A stretch of 64,000 bases of DNA, taken from the NCBI RefSeq assembly GCF_038502225.1, contig NC_091307.1, positions 23,293,288 through 23,357,287 of the forward strand, given 5' to 3'. The translations under genes were made by a program, and so were the position numbers. The notes beneath the pieces are model-generated. The model was given only the letters and a program-made list of their open reading frames with translations, did no database searches and had not been told where the DNA came from. The DNA is from Cherax quadricarinatus. Its lineage: Eukaryota > Arthropoda > Malacostraca > Decapoda > Parastacidae. This document shows positions 1-10,470 of this stretch, one piece after another. Position 1 is the stretch's first letter; every line of letters starts with the position of its first letter.

Positions 1-2
1 CC

Positions 3-696
3 ATAACTACTACAGAGGTGGCTGAAGCCCTTTTGTCCATCTTCTCCAGAGTGGGCATCCCTAGAGAAATTTTGTCTGACCATGGGACCCAATTCACATC
101 TGACTTAATGCAACATGTATACCAACTTCTGGGAGTGAACCCTCTCTTCACCACACCCTATCATCCCAGCTGTAATGGGAGGATTGAGCGCCAGCATTCG
201 ATTCTCAAGTCCATTTTAAGGAAACTTTGCTCCCTTAAACCTAAGGAGTGGCATCGTTATCTACCCTTTGCTTTCTTTGCCATGAGGGAAGTTCCCAGTG
301 ACTCTTTGGGGTTTTCACCTTTTGAATTTCTCTATGGTAGACAGGCCAGAGGCCCATTGTCCATCCTTCATGACTTATGGACTAATGAGGAGATGAGTGC
401 TGAGGTTCAGTCTTCTTACCAGTTTCTCCTTGACCTTAGATCTAAACTTGAGGAGACCTCTGACATAGTTTCGAAAAACCTAAGCTTGTCAATGGACCAG
501 TACAAAACCTATTTTGACTCCAAAAGTCAGAGGAGAAGTTTTAACGTAGGGGATGAAGTTCTTGTACTTTTGCCGATCAAGTCAAATAAATTATTAGTAG
601 CATGGAAAGGTCCATATAAAGTATTAAAAATTTGTGGGAAAGTTGACTACCTCATAGAAGTCAAGGGGAAACCTAAGCTTTATCATATCAACATCC
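3..696 (+). pseudogene. Ty3/Gypsy integrase, C-terminal part, cut by window edge
   Basis: This is the end of a retrotransposon pol gene and the frame is already open at the window edge. The integrase core shows the second catalytic Asp in SDHGTQF (codon at 78) and the catalytic Glu in NGRIERQ (codon at 186). They are separated by 35 residues, as in the DD35E family. YHPSCNGRIER and the downstream FLYGRQARGP are typical of Ty3/Gypsy. A GPY/F-type module follows (WKGPYKVL, about codon 195). Integrase inserts the cDNA copy into host DNA. The frame is open through YHINIL, where a TTAA-flanked element begins at 701, so the last roughly 25 codons of the open frame are foreign. No chromodomain or LTR is visible. 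Clade assignment is by motif only. Confidence 0.85.
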
Positions 697-700
697 TTAA

Positions 701-950
701 CCCTTTGAGGGTTTTGGTCGTACTAGTATGTCTTACGCGTAGGGGTTTTTGTCGTACTAGTACGCATAAATTCTAGCAGCCTCAAATCTCACAGGAAAAG
801 GCTGATAAGCCTAGATGTGAGAGAATGGGTCTGTGTGGTGGGTGTGCGCAGTAGGAAAAAAATCTGGCACCCAGTGGTGCATTGTGGGAATGCCATCATA
901 GTACACAATTTCCACCGTGCCTCGCGGTAAGAAGTTCCTCACTCCTCGGC
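701..950 (+). mobile_element. TTAA-type (piggyBac-like) non-autonomous element, left end
   Basis: The element starts immediately after TTAA (697-700) inside the Gypsy integrase, with the end CCCTTTGAGGGTTTTGG. It carries two palindromic boxes at 719-730 and 753-764, then a conserved block (CTAGCAGCCTCAAATC, GTGAGAGAATGGGTCTG) shared with the copies at 12557 and 37017. Near its right edge a short peptide frame starting PRGKKFLTP resembles the one at 12773. The right half is missing. Sequence changes to CR1 near 950, so the element is truncated or rearranged. Confidence 0.75.
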
Positions 951-2626
951 GAATTGGGACACTTTTGAGCTTCAGAACCTTGCATTTATCTACATTCAAC
1001 TGCATCTGCCACTTTTCTGACCAGGAATACAGTTTGTTTAAATCCTCTTGAAGTTCCCTAACGTCTACGTTTGAATCAATTATCCTACCTATCTTTGTGT
1101 CATCGGCAAATTTGCTCATATCACTAGTAATTCCCTCATCAAGATCATTGATATATATTATAAACAACAACGGGCCCAAGACTGATCCCTGTGGAACGCC
1201 ACTTGTTACAGATCCCCACTCAGATTTAACCCCATTCATGGACACTCTCTGCTTCCTGTCTGTGAGCCATGACTCGATCCACGAGAGCACTTTTCCCCCA
1301 ATGCCATGAGCTGCCACTTTCTTTAACAGTCTTTGGTGCGGAACTCTATCAAAAGCCTTACTAAAATCTAAGTAAATGATATCAAATTCTTTATCGTGGT
1401 CAACAGCCTCAAAAGCTTTACTGAAGAAAGTTAATAAATTAGTTAGACAAGACTGGCCTCTTGTGAATCCATGCTGAGTATCATTAATCAAGCTATGCTT
1501 ATCGAGATGGCTTCTTATAATCTCAGCTATAATTGTCTCTAGTAATTTGCCTACAATTGTGGTCAGGCTTATTGGGCGGTAATTTGATGGTAACGACTTG
1601 TCCCCTGTTTTAAAAATAGGAATTACATTAGCTATCTTCCACATATCAGACACTACACCTGTTTGAAGAGATAAATTAAAAATATTAGTTAATGGTTCAC
1701 AGAGTTCCATTTTGCATTCCTTAAGAACCCTTGAAAAAACCTCATCAGGACCCGGAGACTTACTTAGCTTAAGTCGGTCTATCTGCTTTGCAACCATTTC
1801 ACTAGTGACTGTGATGTTACATAATTTATCTTCTGGCCCACTATAAAAATTAATTACTGGAATATTGTTAGTGTCTTCCTGTGTAAAAACTGAGAGAAAA
1901 TAATTATTAAAAATCGAGCACATTTCATTCTTTTTGTCAGCAAGATGCCCATAGTTATTTTTAAGGGGACCTGTCTTATCTCTAACTTTTGTTCTATATC
2001 CCTGGAAAAAACTTTTTCGGTTAGTTTTAGAATCCCTAGCAACTTTAATTTCATAGTCCCTTTTAGCTTTTCTTATCCCCTTTTTAATGTCTCTCTTAAT
2101 GTCAATATACTGATTCATAAGATGACCCTCGCCTCTTTTGATACGCCTATAAATTCCTTTCTTATGCCCTAGTAGATATTTCAGCCTATTATTCATCCAT
2201 TTTGGGTCATTTATATTTGATCTAATTTCTTTATGCGGGATAAACGTTCTTTGAGCAGCATGTATAGTGTTCAGAAAACTGTCATATTGATAGCTCTCTT
2301 CGTTACCCCAGTCAACAGATGATAAGTGTTCTCTAAGCCCATCGTAATCTGCTAAGCAAAAATCTGGGACTGTTACTGAGTTATCCCTTCTATCATACTT
2401 CCATTCAATGCTAAATGTAATTGATTTGTGGTCGCTAGCACCCAATTCCTCTGAAATTTCTAAATTATGAACAAGGGATTCATTGTTTGCCAGAACTAAG
2501 TCAAGCAGGTTATTTCCCCTTGTAGGTTCTGTCACAAACTGCTTCAAAAAACAATCCTGAACTACTTCTAAGAAGTCGTATGATTCTAAATTCCCAGTCA
2601 AGAAATTCCAATCAACATGACTAAAG
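951..2626 (-). pseudogene. CR1-A ORF2, endonuclease end and reverse transcriptase
   Basis: This frame is open for about 550 codons without a stop. It begins with the C-terminal endonuclease block (LLDLVLANNES, then SDHKSITF with the catalytic His). It continues with the pre-RT linker (PKWMNNRLKYLLGHKKG) and RT motifs: NYRPISLTTIVGKLLE, QHGFTRGQSCLTNLL, YLDFSKAFDRVPH, SGVPQGSVLGP, and the catalytic FADD at 1110-1099. It ends at KCKVLKL, where the thumb and C-terminal domain should follow. The last codons of the open frame (RGVRNFLPRG onward) belong to the neighbouring TTAA element. The core catalytic residues are intact, but the protein is truncated and frame-separated from the N-terminal endonuclease. 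Confidence 0.85.
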
Positions 2627-3235
2627 TTAGTCTCCTAGAATTACTACATTATCGTGCCTTGTGGCCTTAACAATTTCCTCCCATAGTAGTCTCCTTTGGT
2701 CCCTATCTAAGTTTGGGGGACGGTATATCACTCCTAAAATCAGTTTTTCATGCCCCTCTGAAAATTCTATCCAAACAGACTCTGTATGTGTTACTTCAGA
2801 CTTAATACCCGTTTTTATGCAACAGTTCAAGCGATCTCGGACATACAATGCCACCCTACCCCCCTTCCCGATACTTCTATCTACTTGGAACAATTTAAAA
2901 CCCTGAATGTGACATTCCGCAGGCATGTCCCGACTTTTTGAATTAAACCACGTCTCAGTTAAGGCAAATACATCAATGTTACCTGTACTAGCAACTAATC
3001 TCAACTCGTCCATCTTATTCCTAGCACTACGGCTATTAGCATAATTAACATTGAAAGACTCTCCTTTCTCTTTACCCTTCCTGCTCATTTCTGTTTTTCT
3101 ATTAAACCTATTACTGTCCTTATCACCTAGTGTCACTGGCTTTTCAATATCTACCTCGTTCTGCTTATTACTAGTTCCCCTAGAACTCGTAATATTACTA
3201 CACTGGGACTTCACTGTTTTCCTGCCAAAACCCAT
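2627..3235 (-). pseudogene. CR1-A ORF2, endonuclease N-terminal part
   Basis: The start is an ATG at 3235 (MGFGRKTVK), about 30 bp after the ORF1 stop. APE-type endonuclease blocks appear in order: NYANSRSARNK (about residue 64), ALTETW with the metal-binding Glu (about 90), GGRVALYVR, GVIYRPPN and VVILGD at the end. The enzyme would nick target DNA to prime reverse transcription. The frame closes at GGAGAC-TAA, where CR1 relatives continue GDFNF. Two bases are missing, so the rest of ORF2 lies in another frame. The same lesion occurs in copy C. Confidence 0.85.
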
Positions 3236-3282
3236 ACCACTAACTATTCCTAGTTTAAAGTCCTAACAGCTCCCTCCACGAC

Positions 3283-5739
3283 TTCTTAGAAGTAGTTCAG
3301 GATTGTTTTTTGAAGCAGTTTGTGACAGAACCTACAAGGGGTAGTAACCTGCTTGACTTAGTTCTGGCAAACAATGAATCCCTTTGTAGATGAATGGTTC
3401 AGAGAACCGACATGTTGATAAATTAGACACATGTGCATCAATCTTGAATAGATTGATGGACTGAACACATCGACTGAAGGTTGAGGGACTGATTACCTCA
3501 TTCTCCTCCTGTTCTTCAAGTTTCTCCTATGTATGGACTGATGAAGCCACTGTGTGGCGAAACGTTTCCTCAATAAAGATACCCAAGAGTTGCACATGTC
3601 TAATTTATCAATGAATCCCTTGTTAATAATTTACAAATTTTAGAGGAACTGGTTGCTAGCGACCACAAATCAATTACATTTAGCATTGAATGGAAGTGTG
3701 ATAGTAGGGATAACTCAGTAACAGTCCCAGATTTTCGCTTTGCAGATTATGATGGGCTTAGAAAACACTTATCTGTTGATTGGGGTAACGAAGAGAGCTA
3801 TACTTGCTGCTCAAAGAGCGTTTATCCCGTATAAAGAAATTAGATCAAATAGAAATGACCCAAAATGGATGAATAATAGGCTGAAATATCTACTAGGGCA
3901 TAAGAAAGTAATATATAGGCATATCAAAAGAGGTGAGGGTCATCTTATGAATCAGTATATTGACATTAAGAGGGACATTAAAAAGGGGATAAGAAAAGCT
4001 AAAAGGGACTATGAAATTAAAGTTGCTTGGTATTCTAAAACTAACCCAAAAAGTTTTTTCCAGGTCTATAGAACAAAAGTTTAGAGATAAGATAGGTCCC
4101 CTTAAAAGTAACTATGGGCATCTTACTGACAAAGAGAATGAAATGTGCTCGATTTTAAATAATTATTTTCTCTTGGTTTTTACACAGGAAGACACTAACA
4201 ATATTCCAGTAATTAATTTTTATAGTGGGCCAGAAGAAGATAAATTATGTAACATCACAGTCACTAGCGAAATGGTTGTGAAGCAGATAGACAGACTGAA
4301 GTAAAATAAGTCACCGGGTCCTGATGAGGTTTTTTCAAGGGTTCTTAAGGAATGCAAAATGGAACTCTGTGAACCATTAACAAATGTTTTTAATTTATCT
4401 CTTCAAACAGGTGTAGTGTCTGATATGTGGAAGATGGCTAATGTAATTCCTATTTTTAAAACAGGGGACAAGTCATTACCGTCAAATTACCGCCCAATAA
4501 GCCTGACCTCAATTGTAGGCAAATTACTAGTTAGTTATAGCTGAGATTATAAGAAGCCATCTCGATAAGCATCGCTTGATTAATGATACTCAGCATGGAT
4601 TCACAAGAGGCCGATCTTGTCTAACTAATTTATTAACTTTCTTCAGTAAAGCTTTTGAGGCTGTTGACCACGATCAAGAATTTGATATTGTTTACTTAGA
4701 TTTTAGTAAGGCTTTTGATAGAGTTCCGCACCAAAGACTGTTAAAGAAAGTGGCAGCTCATGGTATTGGGGAAAGGGTGCTCTTGTGGATCGAATCATGG
4801 CTCACAGACAGGAAGCAGAGTGTTCACAAATGGGGTTAAATCCGAGTGGGGATCAGTAACAAGTGGGCCCATTGTTGTTTATAATATATATCAATGATCT
4901 TGATGAAGGAATTACTAGTGATATGAGCAAATTTGCCGATCACAAAGATAGGTAGGATAATTGATTCAAATGTAGATGTTAGGGAATTTCAGGAAGACTT
5001 AAGCAAACTTTATTCTTGGTCAGAAAAGTGTCAGATGCAGTTCAATGTAGATAAATGCAAGGTTCTGAAGCTCGGGAGTGTCCATAACCCTAGCACTTAT
5101 AAGTTAAATAATGTAGAACTTAGCCATACAGATTGCGAAAAGGACTTGGGGGTTATGTTGAGCAGCAACCTTAAACCAAGACAGCAGTGCCCAAGAGTAC
5201 GTAATAAGGGAAATAGATTACTGGGATTTATATCAAGAAGTGTAACCAACAGAAGTCCAGAGGTCATACTGCAGCTTTATACATCATTAGTAAGGCCTCA
5301 CCTAGATTATGCAGCTCAGTTCTGGTCTCCATATTACAGAATGGACATAAATTCTTTAGAAAACATTCAGTGTAGCATGACTAAATTAATACATAGCATT
5401 AGAAATCTTCCTTATGAAGAAAGATTGAAGACTCTTAAATTACATTCACTTGTTAGACGAAGAATGAGGGGAGACCTGATCGAAGTGTACAAGTGGAAGA
5501 TAGGTATTAATAAAGGGGATATTAATAAGGTCTTGAGGATCTCTCTCCAAGAGAGAACCCGCAGTAATGGATTTAAATTAGACAAGTTTAGATTTAGAAA
5601 GGACATAGGAAAGTATTGGTTTGGAAATAGGGTAGTTGATGAGTGGAACAGTCTACCTAGTTGGGTTATTGAGGCTAGGACTTTCGGTAGCTTCAAATTT
5701 AGGTTGGATAAATATATGAGTGAGAGGGGTTGGATTTGA
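3283..5739 (+). pseudogene. CR1-B ORF2 remnant
   Basis: Several frames must be joined to follow the protein: endonuclease end, pre-RT, RT and the C-terminal domain. The C-terminal part (4933-5739) is the best preserved: KCKVLKLGSV, CEKDLGVMLSSNLKPRQQC, NRLLGFISRSV, LVRPHLDYAAQFW and ending in SERGWI. Both catalytic landmarks are damaged. The GVPQGSVLGP block near 4860 is shortened, and the FADD site near 4935 reads FADH because bases are missing. The copy cannot be active. Confidence 0.85.
3385..3608 (+). mobile_element. SINE with GAAACGTTT hairpin, copy 1
   Basis: A 224-bp insertion in CR1-B is bounded by a perfect 13-bp target duplication, CAATGAATCCCTT, at 3372-3384 and 3609-3621. It has a small hairpin near the 5' end (GGTTC-AGA-GAACC, 3396-3408). 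It also has a conserved central hairpin, GCCAC-TGT-GTGGC, at 3546-3558, followed by GAAACGTTTCCTCAATAAAG. The same core occurs at 5973-6129 and 17392-18028. No open frame is present. The size, target duplication and short conserved core indicate a SINE. A tRNA-derived promoter was not identified with confidence. Confidence 0.75.
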
Positions 5740-5883
5740 GTGGATAGTTATCAGAGCTTATTTCATGGGTAGCATTGAAAATTAGGTTGGACAAATGTTT
5801 TGTTAGTGGGATGGATTGTAAAGGACCTGCCTAGTATGGGCCAACAGGCCTGCTGCAGTGTTCCTCCTTTCTTATGTTCTTAT

Positions 5884-6359
5884 CCTCCTTATGGAGGGGG
5901 ATTCCCCTTCCAAACAATAACCTCTGTTCCCTCTCTCCTCCTCCCTGTCTTCCATTCATCAACAACAGCCTTGTGATGAATGGTTTGAAAAACCGACAAG
6001 TTGAAGACTGATTACCTCATACTCCTCCTCTCCTTACGCCTTCCTCTTTGTATTGGACTGATGAAGCCACTGTGTGGCGAAACGTTTCCTGAATAAAGAT
6101 TCCCATATGCTGCATAAGTGTCTCAATCTTCAACAACAGCCTTCAATAATGGTAACTGTCATGTTGAATGTTCATTCTTTTGTACATGTAAATCTATCTT
6201 TAAGGTAAAAAAAAATTGTTGTTGATACTTCTGGGTGTCAGGAACGGATTAATTGTATTTACATTATTTCTTATGGGGAAAATTGATTCGAAAATCGTTG
6301 ATTTCAATAATAGTAGCACCTCCAGGAACGGATTAATTACGAAAAACGAGGGACCACTG
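5884..6359 (+). mobile_element. Tigger/pogo-type DNA transposon, 3' end
   Basis: The sequence matches the 3' region of the Tigger at 14947-18203: the GGAGGGGGATTCCCCTTCC block, CATTATTTCTTATGGGGAAAA, and the terminal inverted repeat ending GAGGGACCACTG at 6359. A TA target dinucleotide follows at 6360-6361. The left part is missing, with CR1-B in its place. A SINE is inserted at 5973-6129. Confidence 0.8.
5973..6129 (+). mobile_element. SINE with GAAACGTTT hairpin, copy 2
   Basis: A 157-bp insertion is flanked by a perfect 14-bp duplication, TCAACAACAGCCTT, at 5959-5972 and 6130-6143. It starts with GATGAATGG, then a hairpin GGTTT-GAA-AAACC (5982-5994). The central hairpin GCCAC-TGT-GTGGC lies at 6066-6078, followed by GAAACGTTTCCTGAATAAAG. 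It lacks a roughly 70-bp stretch present in copy 1. Confidence 0.75.
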
Positions 6360-6399
6360 TATAAAACTCCCTTGTATAATATATTTAACTCTTTGAATT

Positions 6400-7449
6400 T
6401 TCAAAAAAAAAATCCACTTTGACTCCTATTTTGGGCCAATTACATTGTTCCAGTCGACCAAATTATTAGCCATTTCGCTAGTATTACTTCTGTTTTATCG
6501 ACTGAGCACAAGAAACTGCCCAACCAACTATTCCAACTACCCAATAAAGTGATCAGAAATTGGTAATTTGGCCAGTTTCACAGTTCAAAATACACCTACC
6601 ATCCGACTTACGACCGAGTTCGGTTCCAAGAAACTTGTCGCAAGTCGAAATGGTCATAAGTCGAACTTTACTACTGATTGTCAACAAAACATTTTTGTAA
6701 AGACTATTTTATTGTTTTATTTTGGTATTTCATGTTTTACTTTACTTTTTATGTTAGTATTGTAGTTTATACTGTAAGGTTCAGGATAAACACTGTGTAC
6801 AACACAAATAGTTGTTTATTTCCCAGAAATTTGGCATAAAAAATACGGTCGTAAGTAGAGTGGTCGTAGGTCGAGCAAGTCATAAGTCGGATGGTAGGTG
6901 TATTCCATTTTCAACATAGGGCCCAGAATAAACAATGCAGGCATTCCTGGCACTAAAATGACATCTGTTTATTTATGTTTCCAGGCTTTACAGATGAATT
7001 CCATTTTGATTTTTTATTGACATAAAGAATTTTTATTAACGCCAAAAAATAGAAGATTTACTGTTATGTAATATTGTAATCATTGTATAAATAATATCAG
7101 CACATTCATGAACATACATTAGACCCACTAGAAGCTATTTTCAGTACTAAAACCAATTAAAATCATCTCTATTTCTGTAATGCTCTATCTTCCATTCTAT
7201 CAAGCGAGACAAAGAAACCCCGAACACATCAGTAAAAACCATTTGAAAACACACCACAACGTCTGTTTTAATCCAAAAACAGTCACACTTTTTTTTTCTC
7301 GTTATGCACCGCGTGCTGCAGGATTTTTTATATGGTACACACCACACATGTACATGCATTTTCTCATATCTAGGCCCAAATTTACCACTCAGAGCTTATC
7401 TGAGCAAGCTGTGCTCATGACGTAGAGCTATGGCTTGGACCCTCAAGGG
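6400..7449 (-). mobile_element. TTAA-type element, reverse orientation
   Basis: The right end is CCCTCAAGGG followed by TTAA at 7450-7453, which is the reverse complement of the family's left end. Internal blocks match other family members, for example GATCAGAAATTGGTAATTTGG (also near 58555) and the CCCAGAATAAACAATGCAGGCATTCC region (also near 58600). The left boundary near 6400 is approximate and no TTAA end is visible there. A MITE is inserted at 6593-6900. Confidence 0.65.
6593..6900. mobile_element. Tc1/mariner-type MITE, TA-flanked, copy 1
   Basis: A 308-bp element has terminal inverted repeats CACCTACCATCCGACTTACG and its inverse ATAAGTCGGATGGTAGGTG. It is flanked by TA at 6591-6592 and 6901-6902. 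A near-identical copy lies at 17060-17354. There is no coding capacity. It interrupts a TTAA element whose uninterrupted form (GCCAGTTTCAAAATAGGG) is seen near 58582. Confidence 0.8.
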
Positions 7450-7552
7450 TTAATACTAGAGAATTTACATGTTTGGGTGTAAGGTACACATTCACTGTTT
7501 TGTAACATAATGGCTACTAAAAAAGTCTTCAGAGGCTTATGCTTACTCTGAA

Positions 7553-7680
7553 ATAGTGTAAAGCACCCTTCTGGCAACACAATGATGGAGTGAATGATGG
7601 TGAAAGTTTTTCTTTTTCGGGCCACCCTGCCCTGGTGGGAATCGGCCAGTGTGATAGTAAAAAAAATAAGAAAATAAATA
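7553..7680 (+). mobile_element. RTE-type LINE, extreme 3' end
   Basis: About 120 bp match the 3' end of the RTE copy at 59452-62440: GTGTAAAGCACCCTTCTGGC, TTTTCGGGCCACCCTGCC and GGGAATCGGCCAGTGTGAT, ending in an A-rich tail near 7672. It is a dead, strongly 5'-truncated insertion with no coding sequence. Confidence 0.7.
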
Positions 7681-8575
7681 CTATAACAGCAGGGGGCACT
7701 GGGTACAGTAAGAGAATATTGTATGAATATCCTTGGGCCTAGACTATTTAACATCTTACCAGAAAATATCAGAAAGCTGCTGGACACTGTAAGACATGAA
7801 GTACGATTGGAAACAGGTTTTTACATTATACGTATACAGTGGAACCTTGACTTACGAGTTTAATCCATTCCGTGACCTAGCTCGTAACTCGGTTTGCTCG
7901 TATATCAAATCAATTTTCCTCACTTAAATTAATTGAAATGCCATTAATCCATCCCAGCAGCAGGACAAAATATTTCAATATAATGCTATCAACTCTGTGG
8001 CTTATTTATCTATCACAATTCATCTAACATGATATAAACAATATAATTAACAGAGAAACATGATATATGCTCTAGAATAAATAAAATAGGCCATGATAAG
8101 ACGAGTGATGGTAGTGGAAGCAGCGGCAGCATCTGCGTTTCGTCCTTTTTTCTATCACTTAATTGCTTAACTAACTTGCTACACTTTATCACTGAACTTA
8201 ACTGTTAGTTTTATTTGATAGCTGAACGTAACTGATACAATTTGCTTTAATTCCATGGAAATCGTCCTCTTTTTCTTCTCGGCACTGTCTTTTGCACGTA
8301 GTACAGTGGACCCCCGCATAACGGATGCCTTGCATAGCGGACAATCCGCATAGCGGACGCTTTGATCGCTAAAATTTTGCCCCGCATAGCGCCCAAAAAC
8401 CCGCTCAGCGGCCTTCGTCCGAGACGCGTCCAATGTGCGGCCTGAGCCACGCTCACATGTTCCGCGGGTGGCATTGTTTACCAGCCAGCCTCCGCGGTAA
8501 CATCCAAGCATACAATCGGAACATTTTGTATTATTACAGTGTTTTTGGTGATTTTTTTCTGGAAAATAAGTGACC

Positions 8576-9385
8576 ATGGGCCCCAAGAAAGCTTCTAGTG
8601 CCAACCCTACAGCAATAAGGGTGAGAATTACTATGGAGATGAAGAAAAAGATCATTGATAAGTATGAAAGTGGAGTGCGTGTCTCCGAGCTGGCCAGGTT
8701 GTATAATAAACCCCAATCAAACATCGCTACTATTGGTGGTACAGCTGCTGCTGCTGCTGTATCACCGTCAGCTGCTGCTGCACTGTCAGCTGCTGCTGCT
8801 GTACCACCGTCAGCTGCTCCTGCTGCTGTAGTACCGTCTGCTGCTGCTGTAGCATCATCTGCTGCTGCTGTAGCATCGTCTGCTGCTGCTGTAGCATCGT
8901 CTGTTGCTGCTGTAGCATCGTCTGTTGCTGCTGTACCACCGTCAGCTGCTGCTGCTGCTGTAGCATCGTCTGCTGCTGCTGCTGCTGTAGCATCGTCTGC
9001 TGCTGCTGTAACATCGTCAGTTGCTGCTGTAGCATCGTCAGTTGCTGCTGTAGCATCGTCTGCTGCTGCTGTAACATCGTCAGTTGCTGCTGTAGCATCG
9101 TCTGCTGCTGCTGTAGCATCGTCTGTTGCTGCTGTAGCATCGTCTGCTGCTGCTGCTGCTGCTGTAGCATCGTCTGCTGCTGCTGTAACATCGTCAGCTG
9201 CTGCTGCTGCTGCTGTAGCACCGTTGTTGGTGTGGCTTATTGAGAATACCAAGAAACAATTAACCCCAGAGGATTTGCCACCCAGGATAGCCCAAAAAAG
9301 TCAGTGTCATCGAAGACTGTCTAACTTATTTCCATTGGGGTCCTTAATCTTGTCTCCCAGGATGCAACCCACACCAGTCGACTAA
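8576..9385 (+). pseudogene. Tigger transposase remnant with Ala/Ser-rich repeat insert
   Basis: The ATG at 8576 begins MGPKKASSANPT, followed by a Psq/CENP-B-type helix-turn-helix (KKKIIDKYESGVRVSELARL, about residues 24-43) that would bind the transposon ends. Directly after NIATIGGT the frame enters about 160 residues of Ala/Val/Ser repeats encoded by a minisatellite. Fragments of the second DNA-binding domain resume in another frame at 9406 (GTSAHIGEFRASKGWFERFK). The sequence then jumps to the region after the first catalytic Asp (VLEENTKQDLQ), and no catalytic Asp remains. It encodes at most a DNA-binding fragment and is not an active transposase. Confidence 0.75.
8741..9221 (+). repeat. 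21-bp-type minisatellite, GCTGCTGCTGTAGCATCGTCT
   Basis: About 480 bp of tandem units built from GCTGCTGCTGTAGCATCGTCT and shorter or longer variants with extra GCT triplets, or GTAACA and TCA replacements. Because unit lengths are multiples of three, the frame through it stays open: VASSAAA on the plus strand, and Gln-rich MLQQQQ or DDATAAA on the minus strand. This explains several overlapping long open frames here; only the transposase frame has meaning. Confidence 0.9.
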
Positions 9386-10470
9386 CACCCAGGTGAACAG
9401 GGAAAATGCCTGGAACTAGTGCTCATATTGGTGAATTTAGAGCCAGCAAAGGTTGGTTTGAGAGATTTAAGAATCGTAGTGACATACACAGTGTGATAAG
9501 GCCTGTTCTGGAAGAAAATACCAAACAGGACCTACAGTACTCAGGAGGAAAAGGCACTCCCAGGACACAGTGTCTCATCAGTCATTGCTGCATCTTCAAT
9601 AAAGGTAAGTGTCATTTATTCTTCATTTAGTAGAGTAGTACATGCACAATATATATTGTGCATGTACTACTCTACTATTGTGCATGTATCCTTCTCTTTG
9701 TGTGTAGGAAAATGTATATTTCATGTGGTAAAATTTTTTTTTTCAAACTTTTGGGTGTCTTGCACGGATTAATTTGATTTCCATTATTTCTTATGGGGAA
9801 AATTCATTCACATAGCGAACATTTCGCATAACAGCCAGCCCTCTTGCACGGATTAAGGTCGCTATGCGGGGGTCCACTGTATTTTCTTAGGACCCCTGGT
9901 TAGAAAAAAGAAATTTGGCCAAATGAATGTACAAAATGCAAGAAACCGTGAGAGAACTGTTCCCACGGTGGTGTAAACATGGACTCCTTACTGGATGTTT
10001 TGCCATTGGCTGTGCCAACTAGTGGCAGCATTCTGAATTATTACGCATTACATATGTATTATTACATACTATTATTAATGTTAATTTAGGGAACAAGCTC
10101 GCTGATTATAAGATTATATAATACTACATATATAATAATAATAATACGTAATAATAATAATGAGAGCTTCAGAACGTCACCAACTCGGTGCACTGTTTAC
10201 CTCGGTGTGGGAGTATTTCTCTCATGCTTTGCTTACGTTTTTCAGTCATTTGGCCAAATTTTGTTTTTCTAAGCATGGGTCCTAAGTGTAAAGGACAGTG
10301 CTGAGAAGAAAAAGAGGATGATTTCCTTTGAATTAAAGCATGAAATCATAGATAAACAAGTAAGGTGTGCAGGCTTTGGGTTGTGGGGGAAGCTGGCTCG
10401 TAACTCAGATGTTGTCTCGTATCTCAAAAAACTCGTACATTGGGACACTCATAAGTGAAGGTTCCGCTGT

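Larger units (their letters stand above)
950..3282 (-). mobile_element. CR1-clade LINE copy A
   Basis: This is a non-LTR retrotransposon on the minus strand. It runs from the end of ORF1 (VRTLN then stop, near 3265) through the endonuclease and reverse transcriptase, and stops in the RT C-terminal region near 950. The 3' UTR is absent, which is unusual because LINEs normally lose the 5' end; a later rearrangement is likely. At 3282/3283 it meets copy B head to head. The reading VTSGVPQGSVLGPLLF, SKFADDTK and KCKVLKL is diagnostic of the CR1 clade. Confidence 0.85.
3283..5883 (+). mobile_element. CR1-clade LINE copy B, 5'-truncated with true 3' end
   Basis: This copy starts in the endonuclease C-terminal region (DFLEVVQDCFLKQ) and reaches the family 3' end GCAGTGTTCCTCC plus TTTCTTATGTTCTTAT at 5857-5883. 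The same terminus is seen at 11819 and 58505. Such a 3' end without poly(A) is typical of CR1. The body is interrupted by a SINE at 3385-3608. Immediately downstream lies the 3' part of a Tigger element. Confidence 0.85.
8304..9879 (+). mobile_element. Tigger/pogo-type transposon, internally deleted
   Basis: The terminal repeats CAGTGGACCCCCGCATA (8304) and TATGCGGGGGTCCACTG (9879) are flanked by TA at 8302-8303 and 9880-9881. The interior holds a transposase start, a long in-frame minisatellite and the family 3' block (CATTATTTCTTATGGGGAAAA at about 9780). The DDE catalytic region is deleted. Confidence 0.85.
7837..10469. mobile_element. Fold-back Tigger-like element, carrying an inner Tigger
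   Basis: The outer ends are CAGTGGAACCTTGACTTA (7837) and TAAGTGAAGGTTCCGCTG (10469), each next to TA. After removal of the inner Tigger (8304-9879 plus one TA) about 1.05 kb remain. The transposase N-terminus appears twice in opposite directions: minus strand at 8300-8230 (DSAEKKKRTISMELK) and plus strand near 10275-10350 (start ATGGGTCCTAAG, then a frameshifted AEKKKRMISFELK). Inverted arms at 9885-9975 and 10195-10286 show the same. It is therefore an internally deleted copy with an inverted duplication of its 5' region. Confidence 0.65.

Noticed and set aside
701..950. LTR of the adjacent Gypsy element
   Set aside because: The sequence begins at a TTAA, matches the ends of the TTAA elements at 12557 and 37017, and interrupts the integrase frame rather than following a normal polypurine tract.
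950..5883. Head-to-head CR1 copies as a single twin-primed insertion
   Set aside because: Copies A and B overlap by well over 1 kb of ORF2. Twin priming of one RNA gives inverted but essentially non-overlapping segments.
8741..9221. CRISPR-like array
   Set aside because: The units are contiguous short tandem repeats without unique spacers, and the DNA is clearly eukaryotic.
8730..9252. Long minus-strand Gln-rich and Asp/Ala-rich open frames
   Set aside because: They are reverse readings of the 21-bp minisatellite, which is open in several frames because its units are multiples of three. No start context or homology.
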